Source: Chrysoperla carnea (lineage: Eukaryota; Arthropoda; Insecta; Neuroptera; Chrysopidae). Taken from it: 64,000 nucleotides of DNA. The translations under genes and the position numbers were made by a program. The notes under the pieces were generated by a model that saw only the letters and a list, made by a program, of their open reading frames with translations, had not been told where the DNA came from and made no database searches. The DNA is taken from positions 31,759,501 to 31,823,500 of the forward strand of contig NC_058341.1 of the NCBI RefSeq assembly GCF_905475395.1, written 5' to 3'. Shown one piece after another: positions 10,184-23,691 of this stretch (the first letter of the stretch is position 1; every line of letters begins with the position of its first letter).

Positions 10184-13100
10184 TTTAAAAACATACGTAT
10201 TAAATTTTTTTTAATCGGTTACCAATTAAAAATATTGCCAAATTACCAAGACTTGTTGTAATTACAATATCACTGCCTATGTTGATTCTTGATTTTCGCT
10301 TTTACTTGTCATAACATAAGGTGGGCCAATTTTTAATATTGAACACGTGTGTCTTTCCCAACTTGATCTATCTCTTGATCTTTAGCGCGAGAAATCATCT
10401 TTAATCGGTGATTAATAATTGTTTAGGAATCGATAATTTGTTATTTTGGAAGGTAAGTAAAACATTCTTCATAAATATCATACGGCACATTACTAAATGT
10501 AAGAAATTTATCAGATTTAAAAAATTAAGTGACGTGACTCAAGACAGACTTCCAAAGTTGAGGCTTTGACCATGAATATCGAAATTAGAAACTTGTTGAA
10601 GATGTAAAACAGTAGAACCAAGTAACTATTTTATTATAAGAATATTTTAGACTGCAGAACTTTTGGAACCATTACGCTGCGAAGAATCACCAGTGTTTAC
10701 ATGTTCTTCAAAGAGAATGTTTCAGAGGAGCTGATGGCTTTTTTAATACAGAGAGGGTTAGTACTGCTGATGAAGCTCTTCAGCCTAGCCTAAGTTAAAC
10801 TTTCGAGCCATTTAAAAATTATTCCGTGAAAAAAACTGAAATAGGGAAGGAATTTGATAAAATATACATAATTGTCAACATTCCTTTAATTTATAGCATC
10901 TTTTTAAATTATATATTTTACTAAGCATAAGTCTTCTGTACATATATTGAATTAACCGAAAAATAATTCGATTACATACAATCAGATTTATATGCTCAAT
11001 AATCCCTAAGATTCACTTTTATTCATTTGTTTTTGACTACAAGTTTTAGCAACCAATACATAATAAATTAACCATTAGAGAAAAAAAAAGGATAGATTCT
11101 AAAACATACATTTTGACAAGATCGAATGAATTCTGAAATATTATTACATTTTGTATTTTATTTTGACTCGATACTCTGACAAGATATTATGTTTTTAAAC
11201 TTTGATTTTATTTTAAATATTCATTTTTGCAAAATAATAATTTTTAAAATTTACGTTCAAATAAAATACTGGAAAATGCGATAATATTCCTGATTAAGGA
11301 ATGAAAATCTTGTAGACTAATCCATAGCTTTGGCACCAAATGATAAGAACCGATGACATAAGAAAAGAATATATAATTTAACCAACGCTAATGCAAAATT
11401 TTTAACAATTCAAACACACAGAATGTTTTTTTTTTCTTGAATCATATAATAATTCGAAAAATAAGTTTTGCCGAGAAAATGTTTTAAATAAAAGTTGTTA
11501 CGTTCAAATTAAAGTTCATAGCTGATAAGAGATAGAAAAGATTAAGATTTATGAACCCCAATCACTAAAAACAACTGACCACAAGCAAGGACTTAAATTT
11601 ACATAAAAAAATTGTATATGTTATTAGAAAAAATTTAGACAGTTTGAAAATTTTAAAATTAATTTAAAATATTTCTTGTATGAATATAATATACAATCAA
11701 ATATCTAAATAAATTTTATAACTAATTATCTAGACCGGTTCCGATTGCTTTGGCAATCACCTTCATTTATTATTAAAGTTTTTGTTTTAACGCTAAGTGA
11801 CATCGGCCTAGCCAACTATATACTTTAATAAAATGAATAATACAAATTTATTAATTTCAAGAATTAAGGGAGCATTCTTTAATTTTTGGTTGAATAATAT
11901 TCTCTCTGGTTGTACTCCGCCTGGTTGTAGTAACTAGAGACCCTCAAATTAGAAAATTGTTTCTTATAAAATAACTAATAACTTTTGTTTGAAACATGTT
12001 TTCTTAAAAATCGAATAGATTCTGTGGAAATTTATTTAATAAGTCATGATATTTATAAAAAAAAAAAAACTATCGATATTTAAAAATCGATTATGGTTGT
12101 TCCGATATATCGATATTATTTAAGAAATATCAGTTGTGGGTAATTTTAATAATGACGAAAAAAGCAACAGTATCCAGCGCTGGATTTACGATATTGAAGT
12201 TATCATTTGTCATCCTTATCTTTGAACGTAACTACTTTTGTATAAAATATTTATCTGGGTAAAAGTTATTTTCTGGTTTATTATAGTCAAATAGAAAAGT
12301 TTTTGCACATTCGGCTTTTGACAGTTACTGTTTGGTGCAGTTCCAAGTGTTCTTGAACACTTTCAATTTATCAATCCGGCGTGCTATCATGGTTTTTTAA
12401 TATCGAGGTAGACAGAGATCCTAAACAAAAGAATGCCAACGAACACGCTTTTGGGTCCTTGACTTGATTTCTCCTATCAAGATTTATCTTATTTTTTTCG
12501 ACGATTCCTTTGTTAAATTGACTTTATATTTTTAAATAATTTATTTTCTTTTGATTGTTACTCACAGACGTTAATAATCGAGGTTATATTATTTATGATA
12601 CATTCAGAATAATATTTGTGAGTATTCGAGGACACTCGGCACTGCGAAAACAGCATATGGCTTAGACCAAATACGCTATAGATTAAATGATAATCAATGC
12701 CCACATACAGTTTTTGTTTTTGACATAGAAATCGAAAAATAGTTATCCTTAAGAAGTTTTCTAAGGCACATTTTTACGAATTATCATAAAATAGTAAAAA
12801 TTTTTGTATGTAAACATGATTTTAACATATAAAATAAAATAAAAGAAATAATACAAAATCACAAAAATAAAATGGTAAAATTTTCTAATAAAACAAATAA
12901 CAAATAATAACTTAATATATTTAGGGTTACAAAACCTTAGCTTATAATAATGGATAAACGTACTATCAATTACAAAAGTGATTTGAAGACAGGAGTTTTC
13001 GTCATTGAAGCCAATTTTAGCTTTTAATACACGACAATGTAATTTGGCCATATAATCATAGCATTGATTGTATTTTATGTTAATTTATTTTGGACAGAAA

Positions 13101-15697
13101 TTGAAAAATAATTTGATCGCATTGTGGCTGAAACGAATTTATCAAATATTTTTTTTCAACATATATTTATTAATTAATTATTCAAATAAATACATAGATA
13201 AATAGACACAACAAAATTTTTTTTTATTGTACAAAAATGAATTATTTTAAATTAAAATTATGTCCAAACCTAAAAAATAACAAGTGCTAGTGGCTAGTGG
13301 TTAGAATGAGACAATGAACTTATTCAGCAGAAACAGGCGGCTTTTATGACGCCGAATAAAAATCTTTTGTGTCTAGGCAAAAAGCTAGACAAAAAACGCG
13401 TTCGTTTAAAATATTTTAATGTGCAATCACATAAAAACGATTTATATTCAATAGACCTTTTCATCGATTCTATTTGTTTCGGATCGATGTCAAAAAACTA
13501 TTTAAAGTAGAATAAAAACCAAATATTAGATTATCAAATAACGATATTTGTTATATCTTTATTTGAACTGTTTTTTTATCTGTCCGGAACAAAAAATAAT
13601 CGTTTTTCAAAATGAAAAGGTCTCTTTGTCGCATGTTAAAGTTGATTTTCATTAAGTTTCCTCCAAAAATACACATAGACACAGTGTTACAGTGTATTTA
13701 ATAAAACTAAAATCGTTTGCCTCAGAAAATAATATTTATATACAAAGACATCGATAGAAAAGTAAATATATTAAAAACACTTTATTTTGTGTAAAACTCC
13801 ATGAAACACTTTTGTTTTCAAAATGTACGTTATTTATTTGACAAATTTTTAAATACATAAATTGGACGTCAAATTTGATAGCCTGTTATGAACTGTTATT
13901 TTATGATTTATAAAAAAAATACTTGAAAATTGAGCACATTAATTTCTTAAAATAATATTTTTATATGGTAGGGAGCAATGTTTGCGAGAGTGAAACTCAA
14001 CCGCTCTCAAGTGCCAGATGTTCTCCATTTCTATCTAATTTTAATTAGAAAAGAAGTATCAGAAATTCAGACATCTTAAAATTCACTTTCGAAAACGTTG
14101 CCAGCTGTTATACTATTATAGATTAAGGTTGAGCGCACACGGCGACTGCTTTGGGACTTTATCACCACATTTATTCGTAGATTATCACTATCATGCGCTG
14201 CCAAGGTTAAAAACCAGTTTTGCATTCTTATTCAACTAGTTTGCAACCTTTTTTTTCCAAAACAGGTGCCTCGTGTACATTTAAGTTTTATTAGTTATTG
14301 TGGTTTACAAATAGTTCAAGAAAAATAATATATTTAGACCCTAATCGTTAAAAACAATTGACAAGAGCCAAGAAGCTGCGTCAGATGGCTGATTTTAATC
14401 GCATCCTGAATATTTCCTAACGAATAGTTTTTGGTGAAGAATCCTATTAAAAGTTGTTTTGCTTGGAGAGAGATACCTTACGGTGACCTTTAATTTTTTG
14501 CCAAAAGTTTTTAGCGATCGGGAACACTTAAAATAAGTTGTCATGCCAACACCATGTTACATAATCATGTTAATTATCGACGCTTATAGGTAGATCTTTT
14601 TCCGTTATATAATATATTAATGAAATTTGAATGGAATGTCGAGAATTGTATATAGTGTTAATTTTTCTTAATGTAAAAAAAATGGATTAAGTATGGAAAG
14701 TGCGTTTTAGCCGAAATAGTCTTTGGATTTTGAAAACCACAGCATTTCGTAAAAAGCGAAAATTGATAACTTCTTCTGTATGAGAAAATATAAAGAAAAA
14801 CCCTAATTATCCTCTTCCTACATAATGAAAAAGCGAAACTTAACTCTCCTTGTATATGAGAATACAAGGAAACCATGACCTCCTTCCTTCAATAGGTCAA
14901 GACATTTCATTTTAAATTTAAAATGTATCTCAAATATTAAATAACGTCTCGCTACACAAAGAGAAACAAGTGAGCGCGAAACGTATTTCGTTTTAATTTG
15001 TTTTATGTCAGAGCATGTTTGGGATTTCTCGAATTAAATATCGTATATTTCTAATAATACATACAGATGTTGTTCTCGGATTAAATAATCAAAGGTGAAA
15101 TATAAAAGGACCTTAATAAAAGTTAAAATTATTTTTGAAAATTTTTTTCAAGTTCTGTAATAAATACAATTAGAAAAGTGCGAGCCCTTCGTTTGCTAAG
15201 CCTGCTGATGTACTACTTGATGGATGTGAGAAAAACATAAAACTCATTTTTTTAATTGTACGATATATCCGGTATTATAAATGATTCGGCACAGCATCAA
15301 AACTAGGAATATAATCGTTTTGGAAAAGTTTCATACAAAAGTTGTAGGAGTTTTATAAGCTCTAGCCTTGACTTTCAAGGTGACTAAAATGTGAACTAGT
15401 AAGGGATAGAGAGAACTTACAAAGAACTTTTGCTCGAAAAATTTTTACTTAATGGATAGATTCAGGCAGAATAGATTCATAATAGAAAGAGACAGAGGAA
15501 ATTTTTTAATTACAATGGTGGTCTGTATAATAGGAAGAGTGTATTTTGTTGAATACGAAAACTAACTAACTAGACTATAAATCTCATGTTCCTGTACTTT
15601 CCTAAAATCCCCGTATGAAATGTATTTCAATTACAACAAAAACAAAAAAATGTTTCAAAATATTTGTACTATAAATAAAAATTTAAAAGCACCTTAT
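10184..15697. other. Gene-free intergenic region
   Basis: AT-rich, no ORF with recognisable protein character. A 96-codon minus-strand frame at 12761-13051 is low-complexity (I, F, Y, K) and probably chance. A weak direct repeat (~77-bp period, landmark AAAAAGCGAAA at about 14752 and 14829) is the only internal structure I could see. Confidence 0.5.
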
Positions 15698-15724
15698 ATT
15701 ATTATTATTATTATTATTATTTAT
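15698..15724. repeat. (ATT)n microsatellite, tail of the retrotransposon remnant
   Basis: About nine ATT units. On the minus strand it lies 3' of the reverse-transcriptase-related frame, as expected for a non-LTR element ending in an (AAT)n tail. Confidence 0.7.
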
Positions 15725-15788
15725 TTTCACCATAAGATACAAACGTACATAGGTATAGTCAACATGAAAATTAAATAAATTAAATAAA

Positions 15789-16378
15789 TTAAATTAAACT
15801 ATATGGGCACGACGTTACAATATGCTTCTTCAGCTCACGTTTAAATTTTGGCATGCTCTCTATGTTTTTTAACTCTCCGGGAAGATTATTGTACAATTCA
15901 CTTCCAATAATTTCCGGAGAGTTTTTGAACTTTTGCAATCTATAGTTTGCAATATGCAAATCATTATTATGACGAGTGTTATAATCATGTATTTCATTTC
16001 TAAGTGGTAGGTTTTGATAATTTTTTCTGATAAATATTAATAGCTCGTAGTAATAAATGCCATAAAATGTGAGCAAATTATTCCGCTTAAAATGATTAAC
16101 ACATGATTCTCGATAATCAAGATTAAACATGAGCCGAATAATTCTTTTTTGTAGTATAAATATTCGTGTACAATCTGAACATTGTCCCCATAATATTACA
16201 CAATACTGCATGGCAGCATATACAAACGCATAATACACAGCCAATAAAGCTTCAGTGTTATGAGTTTGTTTTAATTTTTTGATATAAAAGTAAGCCGTGC
16301 CTAACTTTTTACACACTGTATCAACATGTCGATTCCATTTCATACCTTCATCCAGAATTATACCTAAAAAAATCGATT
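15789..16378 (-). mobile_element. 5'-truncated non-LTR retrotransposon, reverse transcriptase C-terminal region
   Basis: The frame reads FLGIILDEGMKWNRHVD, then CKKLGTAYFYIKKLKQ, LLAVYYAFVYAAMQYCVILWG, FILQKRIIRLMFNLDYRESC and a TRHNNDLH..Y region. This is the usual order downstream of the catalytic palm in Jockey/CR1-type LINE reverse transcriptases. A stop at about 16378 marks where homology begins, so the element is 5'-truncated and lacks the catalytic YxDD motif. The ~185-codon frame is intact up to its own stop, which suggests a fairly recent insertion. Clade assignment is tentative. Confidence 0.8.
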
Positions 16379-18074
16379 ACAAAACTATTATTAACGATTA
16401 CAAAAGAAATAAAGTCCCTAATAAGCAATCTCAAAATTTAATGACACAGTGACAAAAAATACTATTTATCACAGTTCGATATTATATGGATTAATTTATT
16501 TCAAACAAAATTTTAAGTTTTTGAAAGTTAATTCATCACAAAATTTTTATCACAACAAAATTGAAATTATTTTCATGCTTAATAGTACAGTCGCCCTGAT
16601 TTAAATATCACTTTAACTTGGACAAAATTAATAGCCACCTGAAAAATTTGGCGTTATGGAAGTTTCTAGCTTCTAAAGAGATGTAAAGATTGCTCTCTGA
16701 TAGAAAAATTGGCAAAAAAGTCTAGTTTTGAGAATACAAATTTAACACTTTCTCAAATCACCTATCGATATCACTTATATATCATGGGAAAATTTAATAA
16801 TAAGAGTCAACGTACTAAAATACTATGTACATCTAAATTTTCAACTGGCTACCAATTTGTTCCAGGTCATAATCCAGGAAGAGTGTTTAAAAAAAAGATT
16901 ACAAATTGTCTTAATGTCTTATAATGATAGGGTTAGTTATCTAATACGATTTTCAATAATCCACGTAAATTGAACATTTCTTTGCTTATATCTCGATTTC
17001 CAACTACTTACCTACTATATTCTTGAAGATTTATTCTTTAGTAGTTGAGAGGCTTGTGGATTTTATTTTAACAACATTTGGGAAAGATTTGTAATAATTT
17101 TCCACTTTTAGAATACCTAGAGGGAAGGTAAAATATAACTGTCGATAATAAAATTTTTTGAGCAATGTCTCTTATGCCATGTCAGTTCCCGATAAGTATT
17201 TCCACAGTCGCACTAATAAGAAAATCTGTTTGGGCTTGCAGTATCGATAAAAGTACATGGCAGAGGCGGATCTGCTTAAAAGCTTTTTGGGCTGAAGTTC
17301 AGCACCCCGTGGATACAAAAGGACCCCAACCTCTAATGAAAACAACAGACATTCAATAATAAATGAAAGTGAAAAAAATATCTAAAATCAAAGAAAAACC
17401 GATCACAAGGGTCTCACAAATTCACGATCCGCCTCCGATGGTTTAAAAAATCATAAATTACAAGTACTGCTCTAAACCGACTTTCTAAAACTGTATTAAG
17501 TTGTTAAACGTTGATTTATTTCAAATTATTTTCAGTTATTGTTAGTATAATTTTTGTTGAGATTGTTTATCAGAAAATTGATTAAAATCATTGTCTTTGG
17601 ACTTTTTTTTTTTGTATAAATAATTTGGTGGGTTTTTATATTTCACAAAATACCTGGTAAAGTGGCCCATAAACATAGCTTCAAGTTTATTAAACTTCAA
17701 TTAGTTGGACAAACTAATTTTACTTGAGTTTTGTATGTACATCTACACGCTCTCTTATTCAATGTCATTTCATTTTGAACAATCTATAAGACTTCCTTTG
17801 AAGTCGGATAAAAGTAGAAATAAACTAATTCAGCATGAAAACAAACCTGTTAGGCTAACGCTTTAAGAATTTTAATTCAAAGTTATTCTAGTTATTCCTT
17901 ATGCTCTACCCTGTATAATTAAGTATGGCAAACTAATTTTTTTTTGTTTAGGGGCACCTTAATTAAATCAAACAAATACAAGAAAATATTTAATTTTTCA
18001 TTATCTGTTGATGCATGACTAATGTCTCTGAATGTTATGAATCCTAATACTATTTATATAAATATATATAAATA
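16379..18074. other. Intergenic, no gene seen
   Basis: No supported gene. Includes the small inverted-end segment at 17260-17437 and AT-rich sequence downstream of VMP1. Confidence 0.5.
17260..17437. mobile_element. Possible small MITE bounded by GAGGCGGATC-type ends
   Basis: GCAGAGGCGGATC at 17260-17272 is matched by the inverse GATCCGCCTCCG at 17426-17437. The interior is more GC-rich than its surroundings. No clear target duplication was found, so this rests on short inverted ends only. Confidence 0.35.
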
Positions 18075-18080
18075 TTTATT
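18075..18080 (-). terminator. Candidate VMP1 polyadenylation signal
   Basis: TTTATT on the plus strand (AATAAA on the minus strand), about 92 bases past the VMP1 stop. Confidence 0.4.
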
Positions 18081-18171
18081 AATTATATTAAAATATTACA
18101 CAATTAAATAATAATTACTCTTTTCAGTACATACAAATATTTGACACCAATTTATGTATAAATGTTATAAA

Positions 18172-20514
18172 TTATTCTACAGCAACTTTTTTGGTTGCAT
18201 CTGTTTGATTTCCTTTTTTACTATGTAATTTTTTATGATGTACTTGGGCAAGTGAATGTATTATTGACACTACAAAATATAAAATCATAAGAAAGACTAA
18301 TTTCTCAAATAACCAACCAACTAAATTTGCACTGGCAGCTTCGTCAACACGATTATGTAATTTTGCCTTTTGACTTTTAAATACATTTCTAATTGGTTCT
18401 TGTAATTTATTACCAATTATTGGTATAATGGCAATTGCCTGTATAAATTTTTCAACTAATACTTCATTAAATGCAATAATTACACCTAATTTTTGTATAT
18501 GCATTTTTATGATAGCTTTGCCAATTAATGTTGCACCAAAAAATGTCCAAAATGGTATCAAAAAGTGACCACAAGTCATACCAGCTAAATCAAATAATGG
18601 GTTTGGAATCTAAAATAGAAAGATAACATGTTAATCTGATGATTCTGAACAATGACCAAAAGTTACTTGGCCGCGTAATTAACTACTCTAAGATCATGAA
18701 ATAATTTCGTGAAGTTTAGCAAAAGTTTCTTTTACGGAAAACAGCGGGGTATTTGATTTTGAATTAATTTTATGTTGTACAATTGTTGGAAAGGTTAGGC
18801 GATATTTAGGTCTAACTTAAAAGGTTTTACTTACGCTTGCAGCTGCTAAAATACCAAAAAATCCAACTTTTCGGACTAGAATTTCAACTGACGTTTTAAG
18901 TTTTTCAACAAATGTTAAACTTTCTGGATTTTCATTTTGTTTTCTTTGCAATTCTTGAAATTCTATTAAATCCTCTTCTTCCTCTGATGGGGTACCCGAT
19001 AATCGTGCTGCTCTTGCCATAAAATATGGTGGTAGTTCTCCAAGAGCTGTACCTGCACCCCAAAGCATTGCTTCAACTCTTACTTTAGCCATTATGCTTA
19101 AAATGGAGGGTGGATTTGATAAATCTGGATTATCAGGACATATTATTCTAAAAATAAACGAAATATATTAAGAAAATAAAATACATAATTTTTGGAATTT
19201 TTGACTGGGGAAATATTGTGCAAATTTATACTTACTCATCTGGGTATGGAGGTGATGGGAAATTTAATGCATTACATTCATATGCGGCAAGCGTTACTTT
19301 GGCAATGTGTGGACCTAAATATAGTATAAAAGTATGAAGGCCTGTACCAAAACCTACAGATGATAATATACCAAGACCTATCCAATATAATGACCATGTT
19401 AAACATTTTAAATAATGTTCTGACGATAATGAATATGTGAGTATTGACACGACTAAAATGATTAACAAAACTCTAGTTCGATAATATAAAAGTCTGAAAC
19501 AAAAGAGAAAATTACATTATATCTACAATATTTCAAAGTAACCGTAATTTATAAAATTTCTACAGAAACCCAATATTATTTACATATGACTTTAACTTTT
19601 GGCCGGAATATATAATAGACCAGCGTTGGCTTATTTAGAACCTATAATATTGTAGAAACATTTTTAACGAGTTTTACTCCTCTCTCTAGCATAGAATGCC
19701 TAAGGAAAACTCTCTAAAAGGTATTTAAGGTTTCAGGTGCATCATCATCTACGAATATAAATGTGTAGCTAGCGCGACTCTCAAGCTGATTCTAGATTGC
19801 ATCTTAGCTTAGATGCATTAGATGACTTCTTACCGACGTTCTACTTTCACCCGGTTATTTTTAATAGTTGAACCTAACTTAAGAAAAATTACAATTATAA
19901 ATAACCTATTGTCTCGAAATTTGATAAAACTTGTTATTTAGCCCTTGCGTTCAAAAATGGGGCACTATTACAGAAATTTTAATCGGTCTATTTTTGCCTA
20001 AATCCACATAATATATTATTTTTAGGTGATTGGACTCCCACTGGCGTAGGAAGCAGTGTGGAAAGCGCGATTGAAAAGTGTTGGATTACTGGACATGACG
20101 AACAACTCAATGTTCAGATTACTGAAACTCTACTGTATATTCGGAAATTATCTCAAAATTTATTATCTGTTTTTAAATTACGTATTCCTGTCAGGTCTAC
20201 CAACTTTTAAAAAAAATGCATACTTACTTTTTTCCATAATTAACTATTAAATCAATAAATTCATAAAATGAATATTGTAACGTTCTGATCGGCGATTTCC
20301 ACAATACAAGATTTTCACGTTCATTTCTCTCATTATTTACACGATTCGATCTCGCTGATCGTGACGATGATGTACTCCCACTACCAACTGTTGTTTGTGA
20401 ATTGTTTCGTTTCATTTGTGTATTATTTAATAGTATATTCTTTTTATCACCATTAGCTGCAGTTACTTCTTTGCGTTTTGTACTTGTATTATTACTCGCA
20501 TTATTGCTTGTCAT
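18172..20514 (-). CDS. VMP1: Vacuole membrane protein 1 (VMP1/TMEM49 family)
   Basis: ER multi-spanning protein of the VTT/DedA superfamily. Known roles are phospholipid scrambling, autophagosome formation and ER contact-site control. Exons (minus): 20514-20228, 19493-19236, 19147-18835 and 18609-18172, with phases 2, 2 and 0; 431 residues (human 406). A Ser/Asn-rich N-terminal tail precedes [15 protein letters not shown]. Family blocks are [111 protein letters not shown] and [16 protein letters not shown]. The Asn/Ser-rich first 70 residues are longer than in vertebrates. An AG just upstream of the start (GTAG|CTCCAACG) suggests a 5' UTR intron. Confidence 0.95.
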
Positions 20515-22713
20515 TCTGTGTCCTAATCGTTGGAGCTACAAATTTCAAAAAAAATTTTATTTATTACATTTATCTAATAATAAGTTAAAGGTAGTACTCT
20601 TATAGAAAAACTAATAGGTAATAATTGCATGCTCCGGGGGTGAAGATCTATACCAATTAGTTATCTTAATTAAATTTGTTAAGATGGGGAGAGGGCAGAT
20701 AGATACAGATAAAATTTTGATTGTTTTCGGGAAAATAGGGATGTTTTTTTACTCAATCATCCTCTACTTATACACCAAGAGCCTCAGGCCTAATAAAAAT
20801 TTAATAGCACGCTATATTACTTGCAATAGTACACACTCTACACAAAATTACAGATGGCAAAGAAGGAAGGCAAATGAATTGGTCCAATGAAATTCCCTGA
20901 TTTTTCCATGATTATAATCAAAATTCATTGTTTTAGAACCGCGAACGGAATTTTGGTATAAAATGCTCCTGTTCAAAAAATAGGAATCTATTTGTATGAT
21001 ATTCTGAATAAAAAAGCAGTCAGCAAGGTGAATCAAATTTAAAAACGGAAATTTTGTGGTTAAATTGACTTAAAATATATACATTTCGAGATATCAATGA
21101 AAATCTCAGAGTATCTTTTTATCACTTTCCCTTGCCGATTCTAAAATTTCCGAATTCCTTGATTTTCCAGAATGTTAATTTTCCTTTATATTTCCAGGAC
21201 GATCCCCATCTCGCAAAGAGTAAAAATACGTTGTCTTTTCGTTTCAAAAAGCCCAATTGTTTCCAAGAAGTTCTTGAGAACGCTCAGTTCTATACTTTTC
21301 AAAAAATTTTCAAGAGTATGTTGGAATTTAAAGAATTTAACGTTTCGCACAAAAAATTGATCGAAATATCTTGACTGCTAATGTGACTAGCGATATTTTG
21401 AAAACATGAGAAGTTTTTGAAACATTTAAACTTCCGAAAAAATAGTGTAACTCGTAAAGCCACCCTTTGCCATCTATAAGTTCGTGTAAAGTATACTATC
21501 GATATATACCGATGCAAGAAATCCAGCGTTCGATCAAAATTTGCAAATCTAGCTGTTGGTATACGTTGCAAATGGAAGACAGAACAAAGAGGGTAAATAA
21601 AGTTAAAAGGATTTTGTTCGAACAATATTAAAAGTATAAAACTAATAGTTAATAATTACACATTCCAATAACCTCGCATAAATTTTGCATAAAAATAGTA
21701 AAAAAGTAATTTGTGACGACCACGACATATTTCTTTTTTTAAATTTCTATTTTGTAAAGGAATTTAAATTTTAAAAATGAATAGTTGTGTGTTTAGTTAA
21801 ACTTTAAGATTAAGAATATTATTGTACACAGAAAATTTGGATATCATGTCAAATGTACTAGAAATTTTGAATGAATGACTTGATCCTTGTAAAAAGAATT
21901 AATTTTTGACGATTATTAGGGTGAGTTCACAAGATGGCAGTAAGGCAAAAATACTTGCGAGGTTTTGGCAGCTTTAACAATTGTAAATATTTGATTCTTC
22001 ATATTACGGGTGTTATTTTTATTTATTAAAAGCTAGGACGGTTGAATTCTTAACAAAGGTAAGACTACCATCAAAGTTTCAGGGGGTACTATAATCTTAT
22101 CTAAATCCCATTCCGTTTCTGATATTTATTAGGTTTTTCTAGATTTTAAATACAGTGACGTGTGAAATTTCAATGGACCATTTTCTTGAAATTAGAAACA
22201 ATTGTTCACTAGGCACGCGCTAGAGATACAAGTGAGTACAAACTGATTTTAAATATCATAGCTACTAGTCTCTGACCTGGGCTTCGGTTTCGTCCAAAAA
22301 AATTAGCTCCGGCGAAACCTTCGATTTCGGCTCAAAACCCGACCGAAGTCGAAATATTATTTCTGACAAATTGCAAGGCAGTTTTTGGTATCATCTCTAG
22401 ATCAACTTCTAGAGATGATTTAAATTACCTTTCTATATTACAGTCAATATTTAAACGGCTTCGTTCGAAGGTTGCGGGGATAGCCGATTAATCGGCCGGA
22501 CGAGAATCTATGGTATTATAAAAAATTAAATTACACATATTTATAGAGTAATTCAAAAGCAAAAGCCTCATGTACTCTCCAAGGATATTGTCATCTAGTT
22601 ATTCATTGGCCGTATATATTTCCCTCAGAAACGGTTCATTCAAACATCACAGCCTCAAAGGTTAAGGCTATCCTTATGTGCAGAACTTAATAAACTACTT
22701 TTACATTTTAAGT
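20515..22713. other. Intergenic, no clear gene
   Basis: Upstream flank of VMP1. Short frames near 21132-21625 overlap on both strands and lack protein character. Contains the hairpin at 22390-22419. Confidence 0.45.
22390..22419. repeat. Perfect 12-bp stem hairpin
   Basis: ATCATCTCTAGA, loop TCAACT, then TCTAGAGATGAT. Confidence 0.7.
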
Positions 22714-22983
22714 CTAGATGAAAACTACCAAAAACAAGAAGGTGTTAAGGAAATTTGTTAGTACCAGATCCATTTTACTTCCAGATGTTTTTTGACCACG
22801 GCGTCTACACTCAGTTTTAAGTTGCTCCTTAGTAAGTGTTAGTAGATAAGTATCCGAAGTGGTGGAAGTAGTATTATTAATAGGTTGATGAGAATTGTCG
22901 TTAGTTGTAGTGAATGATTGGGATCGAGGGTTTATTTTTCGCAACTTGGACTTTTTTCTACCAGCCATCGACGGACGTATCAT
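22714..22983 (-). CDS. Small ORF with SAP-like DNA-binding motif
   Basis: Reads MIRPSMAGRKKSKLRKINPR, a Ser/Thr/Asn-rich linker, then LTKEQLKTECRRRGQKTSGSKMDLV. The last part fits the SAP motif pattern (L..EL...C..RG...SG.K..L), which binds AT-rich/scaffold-attachment DNA in chromatin and RNA-processing proteins. The N-terminal RKKSKLRK is a possible nuclear signal. Initiation at the second Met (22968) is plausible. The frame goes on into FLNTFLFLVVFI, which looks intronic; GATCTG|GTACTA just after the SAP helix could be a donor, so this may be the first exon of a longer gene, or a transposon-derived fragment. Confidence 0.4.
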   Translation of the reverse strand: MIRPSMAGRKKSKLRKINPRSQSFTTTNDNSHQPINNTTSTTSDTYLLTLTKEQLKTECRRRGQKTSGSKMDLVLTNFLNTFLFLVVFI

Positions 22984-23622
22984 TACAGCTGTATACCATC
23001 ACCAAATTTAATCATCGATTAAAAGTAAGCATTCCAACAGAAAAACAATTTCATTTAATTTATTTTTATAATAAATTAATTTAACAAATTTTTTACTTTA
23101 TTCCAACAAATGATTTGGAATTTGAATTCGAAAAAATGTAGAAAGGAAGGAAGACCCTCAAACTTAGACATTTACAAAATGTAATAGTTTTCAATTAAAC
23201 TGGAATAAGTTTTTGGTCGATTTGGCAACTTAAATAATTAGATAATAAATTTTCAATAAATTTCACTGTTTCGTTGATATATTGCCAACTTCTTCATGGC
23301 AATCTATAAAGCATTAAATTACACATTATTGTAATAATAAAAAGTTAATCAAATACTTGGAACAGTTTGTAAATTGCCCAAAAAAGTTGTAAAATAATCA
23401 ACAAAATGTTTTGAACTATTGAAAATTTAATATTCGACCGTTTAACTTGTCCGATCTTTCAAAAATTTATCGCATATACTTCAAAATGGAAACTTTCTGT
23501 AACTATGAATTCGAGTAATCTTTACCAAGTACAATCTACTCAGTTACAGACAAGCCATGTAATTACGTGTATTTTGAAATATGGAGGGGCAACCTAATAA
23601 CACGCCTTCGGGAACATACACT

Positions 23623-23691
23623 CTGTGTCATAAAAAACCCACGGATTTACATAGAGTATGTATACTAAAATGTGCGTTTTTTGTGACACAG
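23623..23691. repeat. Imperfect hairpin, 20-bp arms
   Basis: CTGTGTCATAAAAAACCCAC on the left is answered by the inverse of CTGTGTCACAAAAAACGCAC on the right (two mismatches), with a short central part. Probably the remnant of a tiny MITE. Confidence 0.6.

Noticed and set aside
12761-13051. 96-codon minus-strand ORF
   Set aside because: Low-complexity Ile/Phe/Tyr/Lys content expected from AT-rich DNA; no conserved segment.
21132-21625. Overlapping frames on both strands
   Set aside because: Mutually overlapping and compositionally random; no protein signature on either strand.
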